Source of the DNA: Candidatus Edwardsbacteria bacterium RifOxyA12_full_54_48 | GTDB taxonomy: Bacteria > Edwardsbacteria > AC1 > EtOH8 | Length of the DNA stretch: 64,000 nt | Direction of reading: 5' to 3' | Assembly: GCA_001777915.1 (NCBI GenBank) | Contig: MFFN01000001.1 | Coordinates: 176,215 to 240,214 of the forward strand | In this document: positions 20,130 to 28,405 of the stretch, in pieces | Position numbering within the stretch: position 1 is the stretch's first letter | Layout: each line of letters opens with the position of its first letter | Position numbers and translations under genes: made by a program | The notes under the pieces: model-generated | The model's input: the letters and a program-made list of their open reading frames with translations, nothing else | The model's database searches: none | Told to the model about the DNA's origin: nothing

Positions 20130-20954
20130 ATGCAAAACACAAAACTTTCGCCTTTTTTAAAATGGGCGGGTGGAAAACGATGGCTTGTTAATAAACATGA
20201 AGAGTTGTTTAAAGTAGATTATAAGAAATATTATGAACCTTTTTTAGGTAGTGGCGCCGTATTCTTTTTTATAGAACCAAATGAGGCAATTTTGTCGGAT
20301 ATCAACAGTGAACTTGTAATAACATATAATGCCATAAAAGAAAATTGGGAACTTGTTTATCACTTTCTACTTGAACACCATAAGAAGCACGACAAAAAGT
20401 ACTATTATAAACAAAGATTAAAAAGATATAGAAATAAATTTAAAAAAGCAGCAAGATTTATATATTTGAATAGAACTTGTTGGAATGCATTATATCGGGT
20501 TAATACTAAAGGTTTATTTAATGTACCTATAGGTACAAAGAAGCGTGTTGTATATGAAAAAGATGATTTTAAAGAGATCTCAGAAAAATTAAACAAAGCT
20601 AAAATCATTTGTGCTGACTTTGAGAATATTATTGACAGAGCAAATAAAAACGATTTCTTATTTGTAGACCCACCATATATTACGAAAAACACAAAAAATG
20701 GTTTTATAAAATATAATGATAAAATATTTACCTGGGAAGATGAGTTGCGGCTTTTTAATAGTTTAAAGCGTGCGTCAAAGAGAGGTGTAAAAATATTATT
20801 TACAAACACATACCACCGGAGCATAACTATGCTATACAAAAATGATTTTATAATAACTAAAGTTGCGCGAAGCAGTATTTTAGCCAGCGATCCAAAACAT
20901 AGGAAAATAACATATGAGATAGTTATAAGGAGCAATTACGATGTTCAAAGATAA
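20130..20954 (+). CDS. DNA adenine methylase (Dam/DpnM-like)
   Basis: 274 residues from the ATG at 20130, three bases after the hutU stop; no good ribosome-binding site is visible, so it may be coupled to hutU translation. The order of motifs is that of alpha-class N6-adenine methylases: PFLKWAGGKRWL (motif X), YEPFLGSGAVFF (SAM-binding motif I), a variable target-recognition region, and DPPY (catalytic motif IV) near residue 180. It methylates adenine in a short DNA site that cannot be predicted. No restriction endonuclease gene is adjacent. It overlaps the next gene by 14 bases. Confidence 0.93.
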   Translation: MQNTKLSPFLKWAGGKRWLVNKHEELFKVDYKKYYEPFLGSGAVFFFIEPNEAILSDINSELVITYNAIKENWELVYHFLLEHHKKHDKKYYYKQRLKRYRNKFKKAARFIYLNRTCWNALYRVNTKGLFNVPIGTKKRVVYEKDDFKEISEKLNKAKIICADFENIIDRANKNDFLFVDPPYITKNTKNGFIKYNDKIFTWEDELRLFNSLKRASKRGVKILFTNTYHRSITMLYKNDFIITKVARSSILASDPKHRKITYEIVIRSNYDVQR

Positions 20955-21516
20955 AGTCATATTCATTTACAAAGCCTTGCTGTCTCACATGCCGTATATA
21001 AGAAATTACAAAAATTGTAGTACACCCGCTAAGACAGCTGCATTTTGGGAACTACTCATTACATTAATTATTTCATTTTTACCAATATTTATTGGTTGTT
21101 TTATAGCCTATCTACAAAACAACAGTATACATATTATTAATAATATGTATAACAATTTGTCAAACGGCGAATTGTTTCTTTATATTACCTCATTGCTTGC
21201 ACCGGTGATATACATGATACTTAAAGAAAGGAAAAATATAAAAAGATTCCCCGATTTAATTTTGAGCGTATTTCTCTACGGAGGTATTGTTCTTGCTTCA
21301 GCAATCGTATTCGCTTTGAAACGCATTAATTTTGCATTTGATGCAGTATCAGTCAACAGAGTTCAATATTTAATATTTCCCTTCTCTTTGCTGTTGATGT
21401 ATGTGGTTCTTACGTATAATAACGAATTTCCTGCAAACCCGGCGGAAGTAATGCAGGCGCAAGAAGATAAATTTACGGCTGATGTTAGAAAGCATAGGAG
21501 GAAGAACAATGACTAA
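20941..21516 (+). CDS. Four-helix membrane protein in methylase/DGQHR island
   Basis: 191 residues with four clear hydrophobic segments (near residues 35-60, 75-97, 105-127 and 137-155) and a charged C-terminal tail ending HRRKNND. It has no enzyme motif I recognise. Small multi-helix membrane proteins inside DNA-modification islands often act as membrane-disrupting effectors of abortive defence; that is inference. It overlaps both neighbours (14 bases upstream, 8 downstream), so the three products are probably made together. Codon use is as AT-rich as the rest of the island. Confidence 0.7.
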   Translation: MFKDKVIFIYKALLSHMPYIRNYKNCSTPAKTAAFWELLITLIISFLPIFIGCFIAYLQNNSIHIINNMYNNLSNGELFLYITSLLAPVIYMILKERKNIKRFPDLILSVFLYGGIVLASAIVFALKRINFAFDAVSVNRVQYLIFPFSLLLMYVVLTYNNEFPANPAEVMQAQEDKFTADVRKHRRKNND

Positions 21517-22642
21517 TGTAATCGCAATGTCATGTTTAGAAGTGATACAGCCAATTGGTAAATTTTATATTGGCTCAATCAAAGCTTCAGATTTGTGCAA
21601 TATAACACAATATGATTTCAGGAGATTATCTAACGAAGAAGGGTTTGAAAGCTATATTGGTATAAATCGGAAAGTAGACCAAAATCGAGAAAACGAAATA
21701 GCTCAATATGTTGGGACATCGGATGCTTGTTTCCCGACTTCAATTATATTATCAATACCTGCTGCATGTACACATTACGATCATAAAAGTAAAATATTAA
21801 AACTTAAAGAATACATTGATAAAAATGATAGTAATAAAAATATAAGTTCTGATAAAATAGCTACCGTATTAGATGGACAACATAGAATAGCAGGGCTAAA
21901 AAAGGGTACTTACCAGGGCGAATTTGAATTGAATGTGAGTATATTCATTGATTTAGATATTGCTGATCAGGCTTATATATTTTCAACAATAAATTTAGCA
22001 CAGACAAAAGTAAATAGAAGCCTTGTTTATGATCTTTATGACCTTGCTAAAGCTAGAAGCCCACAGAAGGTTTGTCATAATATCGCTGTTGCTTTGGATA
22101 AAGATGAGAGTAGCCCTTTTTATAAAGCTATAAAAAGATTAGGTGTTGCTACAGAGGGACGATATAATGAGAGAATAACGCAAGCTACTTTTGTCGATAG
22201 TTTGATTTGTTATCTAACTGATGATGCTAGGACAGATAGAGAACTTTACAAGAAAGGGAAAAAACCACAAAAGGCTAGCGCAGATGAATTGAAGAAAATG
22301 ATCTTTCGTAATATGTTTATTGATGAAAAAGATTTAGATATAACTGATGTCATTTGGAATTATTTTGACGCCATAAGTGATAATTGGGAAAAAGCATGGT
22401 GCAATACTGGTAGCGGAATTATGTTAAAGAGGACAAACGGTTTCAGGGCATTTATGAGGTTTTTAAGGCCTGCTTATCTTCATATTACTTCACCAGGCAG
22501 TATTCCAACAAAGAAACAATTTATGGAAGTGTTGAAAAAAATAGATATTAAAGACGCACAGTTTAATACTGATATATATAAGCCTGGCACAGGTGGTGAA
22601 AGTAAACTATATAATGAATTGCGTGAAAAATCTAAGATATAA
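21509..22642 (+). CDS. DGQHR domain protein (DndB-related)
   Basis: 377 residues from the ATG at 21509, which has AGGAGGAAG at ideal spacing; an in-frame start further upstream is less likely. The signature VLDGQHRIAGLKKG sits at about residue 115, preceded by a strand-rich region and followed by FSTINLAQTKVNRSL, the second conserved block of DGQHR proteins. The family includes DndB, the regulator of DNA phosphorothioation, and related proteins found next to DNA-modifying genes; DndA, C, D and E are not here. It is the third gene of the island and probably works on or controls the methylase. No catalytic role is known with confidence. Confidence 0.85.
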   Translation: MTNVIAMSCLEVIQPIGKFYIGSIKASDLCNITQYDFRRLSNEEGFESYIGINRKVDQNRENEIAQYVGTSDACFPTSIILSIPAACTHYDHKSKILKLKEYIDKNDSNKNISSDKIATVLDGQHRIAGLKKGTYQGEFELNVSIFIDLDIADQAYIFSTINLAQTKVNRSLVYDLYDLAKARSPQKVCHNIAVALDKDESSPFYKAIKRLGVATEGRYNERITQATFVDSLICYLTDDARTDRELYKKGKKPQKASADELKKMIFRNMFIDEKDLDITDVIWNYFDAISDNWEKAWCNTGSGIMLKRTNGFRAFMRFLRPAYLHITSPGSIPTKKQFMEVLKKIDIKDAQFNTDIYKPGTGGESKLYNELREKSKI

Positions 22643-22714
22643 ATGCATCTCATCATCCAACATATCGGCCAACTGCTGTGCAATTCAATTTTATTAGCAT
22701 CAACCAAACTTTAA
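22643..22714 (+). pseudogene. Copy of the hutI 5' end
   Basis: The 36 bases 22643-22678 match the first 36 bases of hutI (23966-24001) with two differences, both silent (CAT/CAC and CTG/TTG). They encode MHLIIQHIGQLL, then the frame runs into unrelated sequence and stops at 22714. The copy begins immediately after the DGQHR stop. Silent-only changes suggest it came from a functional hutI allele. The lipoprotein gene lies between the two copies. Confidence 0.8.
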
Positions 22715-22730
22715 CCAAAGGAGATCGTCA

Positions 22731-23960
22731 ATGAAAAAGTTCTCCCTCATCGCCATCGCGTTTATGATAGTCGTCCAATTGGGCTGCGGCAAAGACCCAA
22801 CCGGGATAAGCACCGGGACCATCAAAGGCAAGATTTCCGATGCGGCCACCAACGGAGCGATTGCGGGTGTTGTGATCTCTACCTCTCCGGCCAGCAGTTC
22901 GGTGACAACCGGTGACGACGGTTATTACCAGATCGATGAAATCAAGGCTGGGGCATATACTGTGCTGGCTGCCAAATCCGGATATGCCAGCGCTACGGCC
23001 AATGTCACGGTCGATGCCGGGAAAATAACCAACGCAAACTTAGCCCTGGTTGTGGTGACGGCGGTTCCATCGGTTCCAGTGCTGGTCACCCCGCACGATA
23101 CCGTTTCATCGGTCGTGCTGTGCCCGACTTTCAATTGGAATCCCAGCAGCGCCGCCGCCAGTTATTGCATACAGATAGCAAAGGACAGCACCTTCACGAT
23201 ATTGGCCGCCGGTCAGGCCGGTTTATATATCAATTGTTTCGCGTCTCCATCATTGGCCGAATCCACCACCTATTACTGGAGGGTCAATGCCAGCAATTCC
23301 ATAGGGACTTCGGCCTGGTCTGCGGTGTGGAGATTCGCCACCGGTTCATCGGCCACCGGCAATACAAAGCCAAACCAACCGACAACTCCGATCGGTCCCG
23401 CTACCGGTTTCCGGAGTCAATCATACGAATTCGATTTCACCTGCTCAGATCCTGACGGCGATCCGCTTTATTTCCGGGCTGATTGGAGCGATGGTACTCC
23501 GATGATTTGGACCAATGATTATTATGGATGGAGCACTTATGCATTGCCCCATACCTTTAAGGCCTTGGGCACATTTCCCATTCGTGTTCAAGCCATGGAC
23601 ATATATGGCGATACCAGTCTTTGGTCAGCACAAACCTCAATAACGATAATCAACGCAAACCCAAGCTTCTCAAATTATTATGTTTATCCCAGTGACGGCT
23701 CCACTTGTTATTACTCACCGATAAATTTCGATTGGGATTGCACTGATCCCGATATACCCTATGATACCCTGTCATACGACATGTACTTAGATACATTGAA
23801 TCCTCCGGTAAAACTCCAGGTATCCAACCTTTCTTCATCACAGTATACCTTAAGTACAATAACCAATGCCAAAACGTATTATTGGAAGATTGTGGCAAAG
23901 GATCGTTTTGGGGGCGTTGCCAACAGTTCTATATGGAGTTTTTATAAAACCACCAAATAA
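22731..23960 (+). CDS. Lipoprotein with carboxypeptidase-regulatory-like and Fn3-like domains
   Basis: 409 residues. The signal peptide ends in the lipobox QLGC (Cys near residue 19). Residues 28-105 match a CarboxypepD-regulatory-like beta-sandwich (GTIKGKISDAATNGAIAGVV, then TGDDGYYQIDEIKAGAYTVL). Residues 110-205 look fibronectin-III-like (TYYWRVNASNS, WSAVWRFAT), and two further beta-rich repeats follow, the last ending TYYWKIVAKDRFGG. This is a surface-exposed binding or structural protein. AAAGGAG lies eight bases before the ATG. It is flanked by copies of the hutI start and splits the hut locus. Confidence 0.85.
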   Translation: MKKFSLIAIAFMIVVQLGCGKDPTGISTGTIKGKISDAATNGAIAGVVISTSPASSSVTTGDDGYYQIDEIKAGAYTVLAAKSGYASATANVTVDAGKITNANLALVVVTAVPSVPVLVTPHDTVSSVVLCPTFNWNPSSAAASYCIQIAKDSTFTILAAGQAGLYINCFASPSLAESTTYYWRVNASNSIGTSAWSAVWRFATGSSATGNTKPNQPTTPIGPATGFRSQSYEFDFTCSDPDGDPLYFRADWSDGTPMIWTNDYYGWSTYALPHTFKALGTFPIRVQAMDIYGDTSLWSAQTSITIINANPSFSNYYVYPSDGSTCYYSPINFDWDCTDPDIPYDTLSYDMYLDTLNPPVKLQVSNLSSSQYTLSTITNAKTYYWKIVAKDRFGGVANSSIWSFYKTTK

Positions 23961-23965
23961 AACCA

Positions 23966-25279
23966 ATGCACCTCATCATCCAACATATCGGCCAATTGCT
24001 GACCATAGCTGACCTCTCCCCGTCCCTCCCCGCAGCGGGGAGGGAGAAAGGGAGGGGTCGGGTGGGGTCAAGCATGTCCGACCTCGGCATCATCGAGGAC
24101 GGGCTGGTAGCCATCGAGAATGACAGGATCGTAGCCGTGGGCAAAACTTCCGACCTCAAGCCCAAGCTGAAACTCCTGCCCCACACCAAGGTCATAGACG
24201 CCGAAAATCAAGTCGTCATGCCCGGCTTCGTGGACTGCCATACCCACCTGGTCTATGGCGGCTCCCGGGAGGACGAATTCGAGATGCGGGCCTCCGGAGT
24301 TTCCTACCAGGAGATCGCGGCCAGGGGCGGCGGAATACGCTCCACGGTCAAAGCCACCAGGCTGGCTTCCCGCGAAATCTTAAAACGCGATGCCATGAAA
24401 CGATTGGATCGGATGCTCCTTTGGGGAACGACCACGGTCGAGGCTAAAAGCGGTTACGGATTGGAGACCAAAAGCGAGATCAAACAACTGGAGGTTGTAA
24501 AAGATCTAAATGACTTACAGGCTATAGAGGTCATGCCGACCTTCATGGGAGCGCACGAGTTTCCAGAGGAATTCAGAAATCAAAATGCAGAAAGCAAAAA
24601 CGGAATAGACCGGGAAGGCTATGTCAAGCTAATCTGCGAAGAGATGATCCCGAAGGTCGCGGAGATGAAACTAGCCGAGTTCTGCGACGTGTTCTGCGAC
24701 CAGGGCGTGTTCACTCCCGAAGAAGCCATAAAGATACTGGAGACCGCCAGCAATTTCGGGATGATACCCAAGATCCACGCCGACGAGCTGGCTTCTGTCG
24801 GTGCGGCCGAGGCGGCCGGAAAGGTCAAGGCCATCAGCGCCGAGCATCTGCTTTACCCCTCGCAGACCGGATTGGAACTGATGAAACAGGCCGGAACCAT
24901 CGCCGTGCTGCTCCCCGGAACAAGCTTGACCATCAAGAAGAACTATGCCCCGGCCCGGAAAATGATAGAGATGGGCATCCCGGTGGCCCTGGCGACAGAT
25001 CACAATCCCGGGTCGTGCACCATCGAGAACCTGCCGTTCATCATCGGGCTGGCCTGCCTGTACCTGGGGCTGACCCCGGCCGAGGCCATCTGCGCCGCCA
25101 CCTACAACGCGGCCTGCGCCCTGAAGCGGGGCGACCGGATCGGCTCCATCGAGGAGGGCAAGCAGGCCGACCTGCTGATCATGGACATCCCCAATTACCG
25201 GTATATTCCGTATCACTACGGGGTCAACTACGTCAAGACGGTTATAAAGCGGGGCAAGATAGTCATAGGGGCTAATTGA
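23966..25279 (+). CDS. hutI: Imidazolonepropionase
   Basis: 437 residues. It opens the imidazolone ring to give N-formimino-L-glutamate. Metal and substrate motifs of the amidohydrolase fold are present: DCHTHLVYGGSR (HxH), SGYGLETKSE, GAHEFP, HADELASVG, SAEHLL and ATDHNPGS. The N-terminus is unusual: between IADL (residue 17) and MSDLGIIEDG (residue 37) lie about 20 residues encoded by a GC-rich palindromic repeat. A second, shorter insert (NQNAESKN) follows EEFR. The first 36 bases are repeated at 22643. With hutH, hutU and ftcD it completes histidine degradation. Confidence 0.95.
   Translation: MHLIIQHIGQLLTIADLSPSLPAAGREKGRGRVGSSMSDLGIIEDGLVAIENDRIVAVGKTSDLKPKLKLLPHTKVIDAENQVVMPGFVDCHTHLVYGGSREDEFEMRASGVSYQEIAARGGGIRSTVKATRLASREILKRDAMKRLDRMLLWGTTTVEAKSGYGLETKSEIKQLEVVKDLNDLQAIEVMPTFMGAHEFPEEFRNQNAESKNGIDREGYVKLICEEMIPKVAEMKLAEFCDVFCDQGVFTPEEAIKILETASNFGMIPKIHADELASVGAAEAAGKVKAISAEHLLYPSQTGLELMKQAGTIAVLLPGTSLTIKKNYAPARKMIEMGIPVALATDHNPGSCTIENLPFIIGLACLYLGLTPAEAICAATYNAACALKRGDRIGSIEEGKQADLLIMDIPNYRYIPYHYGVNYVKTVIKRGKIVIGAN
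24011..24069. repeat. GC-rich palindromic repeat, copy 3, inside hutI
   Basis: The core TCCCTCCCCGCAGCGGGGAGGGA is flanked by GACCTCTCCCCG on the left and AAAGGGAGGGGTC plus GGGTGGGGTC on the right, the same layout as the intergenic copies. It is translated in frame as hutI residues 16-35 (LSPSLPAAGREKGRGRVGS) and adds no stop codon. Confidence 0.8.
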
Positions 25280-25347
25280 ACCGCCAAGACGCAAAGGTTA
25301 TAATGTAATAGGATGGTAAAATTTAATATAAAGGGCAGATAAAATAT

Positions 25348-26559
25348 ATGAAAAAATGCCTGCCATTATTTTTGGCGCTGACCGCTTTTATCGGCTGTAC
25401 ACACCTGCCGATAAAAAATCTTCGGGAAAACGAATCTAAACTGGGGTATGAATTTAACACTTTTACTGACACTTCAAAAGCTTTGGCCCGAGCGAATTGG
25501 CGTGTATTGCGTGACCCTGTCAGTAAAAAGAAATATACAGACTCTTCTGAAGCATACCAATTGATAGAAAAATACGACATCAAGCAAAATGATATAAAAT
25601 TCACAGATTTGTTTGTCGTCCCCAAGGCTTTTAATTACGGGCAGTATAAATCGGGCCAAGAATACTTCAACGGAGTGGCATTCCTAAGAAATAAGAAATA
25701 TAAAGATGCATTTGATTGCTTCAAAGCTGCGATAAAAAAAGATGCAGACCTTTTGTGTTACTCTGATGTTTATTATCTGATGGCTGTTTGCGCTTATAAT
25801 ATGGGAGATACGGCCAGGGCTGAAATGTGTTTTGATAATTTTGTCAACTATTCCGAAAGCATAATCCCAAGCTCCTTTTGTTATAAGAATAATAGAAATG
25901 TAAATGATATCAAGGATTTAGCCGAAAAAGGCTATGCAGTAGACAGCTTGTATAGCGGGCACTTCACTGATTCGTGTAAAGGTCCGGTGTTAAAGCATTT
26001 TCCTTATTACGGGTTTCTCAGCGATACGCCGTTGTTTAATACCGGACTCTCTCTGAATTTTTACCAAGATAGGGTTAATCTGAGGGCCTTTACCGAAATA
26101 ACTTTTAAAAGATTCAGCCCTTACGTTGAATACAGCAAGGATTATTTGGGTTTAGGGCTTAAATATCAAGCATATAGAAGTTGGGATAACCGGATAGGTG
26201 TCTTATCTAATATCCAATATCAGAGCCAGGATTTAACCGCAAATGATGTCAATGTAAAATTCCGTAATTATAGCCTGGGACTACAAACCGGTTATTATTT
26301 GCTTCCCCGGTTATGCCTTTTCCTGGGGGGGAGGTATTATTATTGGAATGAGAACAACAAGTATTATTCCACCGTGTCCGGTCAAAACATTTGGCATAAC
26401 AACGATGCCTTTGCCGGTGCGGGATTTTTTATTTGGGAGCATCTGGCCCTGGTAGGTAAATACAGCCGGAATCAAAAAATGCAGGTTGGTATAACGCTGT
26501 TCGGTATGGATGTGTTTTATAATTTGTCCGACCAAAAAGGTTTTTATTTTGGCAGTTAA
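25348..26559 (+). CDS. Lipoprotein with TPR region and predicted beta-barrel
   Basis: 403 residues with a lipobox (FIGC, Cys near residue 16). Residues about 100-160 form a TPR-like helical pair (FNGVAFLRNKKYKDAFDCFKAA, then YYLMAVCAYNMGDTARAEMCF). From about residue 200 to the end, alternating strands rich in Tyr, Phe and Gly (YLGLGLKYQAY, YSLGLQTGYYLLP, LGGRYYYW, AGAGFFIW) ending in an aromatic residue run suggest an outer-membrane barrel or sheet. G+C (about 40 %) is below the flanking hut genes. Function unknown. Confidence 0.7.
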   Translation: MKKCLPLFLALTAFIGCTHLPIKNLRENESKLGYEFNTFTDTSKALARANWRVLRDPVSKKKYTDSSEAYQLIEKYDIKQNDIKFTDLFVVPKAFNYGQYKSGQEYFNGVAFLRNKKYKDAFDCFKAAIKKDADLLCYSDVYYLMAVCAYNMGDTARAEMCFDNFVNYSESIIPSSFCYKNNRNVNDIKDLAEKGYAVDSLYSGHFTDSCKGPVLKHFPYYGFLSDTPLFNTGLSLNFYQDRVNLRAFTEITFKRFSPYVEYSKDYLGLGLKYQAYRSWDNRIGVLSNIQYQSQDLTANDVNVKFRNYSLGLQTGYYLLPRLCLFLGGRYYYWNENNKYYSTVSGQNIWHNNDAFAGAGFFIWEHLALVGKYSRNQKMQVGITLFGMDVFYNLSDQKGFYFGS

Positions 26560-26665
26560 CTATACCATAAAACTGAACAATTACATCAATGCTACCGGCT
26601 TAAAAGACAAGACTAGTGTCGATTAGTTTCCATTAATGTCAATTAATTAACTGTCAGGAGAATAC

Positions 26666-28339
26666 ATGACCAAGTTAGTCGAATGCGTGCCGAATTTTTC
26701 CGAGGGCCGGGACCGCAAGATCATCGATGCCATCGCCGATGCCGTCCGTTCGGTGTCCGACGTCAAACTTTTGGACGTTGATCCCGGGGCCGATACCAAC
26801 CGCACCGTCTACACCTTTGTGGGAACCCCGGAGGGCGTAAAGGAAGCGGCCTTCCAGGCCGCCAAGAAGGCCCACGAGCTGATAGACATGTCCACCCACA
26901 GCGGGGCCCATCCCCGGATGGGGGCCATGGACGTCTGCCCGTTTGTGCCGGTATCCGGCGTTACCATGGACGACTGCGTCCAGATCGCCAGAGACCTGGG
27001 CAAGAGGCTGGGCGAGGAACTGGAGATCCCGGTCTACCTTTACGAATTTGCCGCCGCCTCTCCCGAACGCCAGAGCCTGGCCGACATCAGAACCGGCGAA
27101 TACGAAGCCTTGGAGGAGAAACTGAAGGACCCCAAGTGGAAACCCGATTTCGGGCCGGCCAAGTTCAAGCACAAATGGGGGGCCAGCGTGGTGGGCGCCC
27201 GGGAATTTTTGATAGCCTATAACGTCAACGTCAACACCAAGGACAAGAAGCTGGCCAACGAGATCGCCCTGAACATCCGGGAGGGCGGTCGGGCCAAGAA
27301 GGACGCCTCCGGCAAGATCGTCAAGGATGAGAAAGGAAACTCAGTAAAGATACCCGGCCGCCTGAAGGCGGTGCGGGCCATCGGCTGGTATATCGACCAG
27401 TACCGCCAGGCCCAGGTGTCCATCAACCTGATCAACTATAACACCACCCCGCTGCATGTGGTGTTCGAGACCGCCCGGGAGGAGGCGGAAAAGCTGGGCC
27501 TGATAGTCACCGGCTCGGAGCTGGTCGGTCTTGTCCCCTTAAAACCGATGCTGGACGCCGGAAAGTTCTACCTGAAAAAGCAGGGCAAGTCGGCCGGGGC
27601 GCCGGAGAAGGAACTGGTGGAGATCGCCGTCCGCTCCCTGGGCCTGGACCAGCTGTCGGAATTCGACCCGGCCAAGAAGATCGTGGAATACAACTTCCTA
27701 AAGCCCGCCCCGCTGATGTCCCTGACCGCCAGGGATTTTGTGGACGAGGTGTCGTCCGAATCCCCGGCCCCGGGGGGCGGATCGGTGGCGGCTTTGGCCG
27801 GCAGCCTGTGCGCGGCGCTCTCGGCCATGGTGGCCAACCTGACGGTGGGCAAGCCGGGATATGAAAAGGTCTGGAAAGAGTTGTCCGACCTGGCCCAGCA
27901 GGGGCAGGAGATCAAGGACCAGCTGGCCAAGGCGGTGGATGAGGACACCAACGCCTTCAACCATCTGATGGAGGCCATGCGCCTGCCAAAAACCACCCCG
28001 GAACAGAAGGCCACCCGCGAGGCCGCCATGGAAGATGGTTATAAGAAGGCGGCGGCGGTGCCGCTCCAGACGGCCCAAACCTGCCTGGAGGCCATGAAGA
28101 TATCCCTGATCGCCGCCCAAAAGGGCAACGCCAATTCCGCCTCCGATGCCGGGGTGGCCGCCTTGATGGCCCGGGCCGGGGTGGAGGGGGCGGTGCTGAA
28201 CGTGCTGATAAACCTGGGATCGATAAAAGACCAGGCTTTCAAGGACAGCCACGTAAAAGATTGCCAGGGCCTGAAGCAGGAATCGGCCGATCTGTGCGAC
28301 ACCGTCCAGCAGGCGGTGATGAAAAATATAAAAATATAA
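26666..28339 (+). CDS. ftcD: Bifunctional glutamate formiminotransferase / formimino-THF cyclodeaminase
   Basis: 557 residues with both halves of the fused enzyme. The formiminotransferase N domain starts KLVECVPNFSEGRD and contains SGAHPRMGAMDVCPFVPV; its C domain spans about 180-325 (NVNVNTKDKKLANEIA, INYNTTPLHVVFE). The cyclodeaminase domain runs from about 355 to the end (ESPAPGGGSVAALAGSL). It moves the formimino group of formiminoglutamate to tetrahydrofolate, releasing glutamate, then ammonia and 5,10-methenyl-THF. It therefore replaces HutG-type hydrolysis and links the locus to one-carbon metabolism. CAGGAG precedes the ATG. Confidence 0.95.
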   Translation: MTKLVECVPNFSEGRDRKIIDAIADAVRSVSDVKLLDVDPGADTNRTVYTFVGTPEGVKEAAFQAAKKAHELIDMSTHSGAHPRMGAMDVCPFVPVSGVTMDDCVQIARDLGKRLGEELEIPVYLYEFAAASPERQSLADIRTGEYEALEEKLKDPKWKPDFGPAKFKHKWGASVVGAREFLIAYNVNVNTKDKKLANEIALNIREGGRAKKDASGKIVKDEKGNSVKIPGRLKAVRAIGWYIDQYRQAQVSINLINYNTTPLHVVFETAREEAEKLGLIVTGSELVGLVPLKPMLDAGKFYLKKQGKSAGAPEKELVEIAVRSLGLDQLSEFDPAKKIVEYNFLKPAPLMSLTARDFVDEVSSESPAPGGGSVAALAGSLCAALSAMVANLTVGKPGYEKVWKELSDLAQQGQEIKDQLAKAVDEDTNAFNHLMEAMRLPKTTPEQKATREAAMEDGYKKAAAVPLQTAQTCLEAMKISLIAAQKGNANSASDAGVAALMARAGVEGAVLNVLINLGSIKDQAFKDSHVKDCQGLKQESADLCDTVQQAVMKNIKI

Positions 28340-28368
28340 TTGTAATTTTGGCCCCAGTCCTTTATAAT
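28340..28368 (+). promoter_or_regulatory. Candidate promoter of the TPR/AAA operon
   Basis: TTGTAA, a 17-base spacer, then a consensus TATAAT, 37 bases before the ATG at 28406. Confidence 0.55.
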
Positions 28369-28405
28369 CATATACAATGGGCAAGGATTTTGGAAAATAT
28401 GAGCT

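Larger units (their letters stand above)
20128..22642 (+). mobile_element. AT-rich three-gene island inserted after hutU
   Basis: G+C falls to about 33 % exactly at the hutU stop and returns near 22,700. The island encodes an adenine methylase, a four-helix membrane protein and a DGQHR protein in one overlapping run, with no integrase or terminal repeats that I can see. On its right edge the DGQHR stop is followed at once by a copy of the hutI 5' end. Composition, gene content and position all point to horizontal arrival. Confidence 0.65.
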
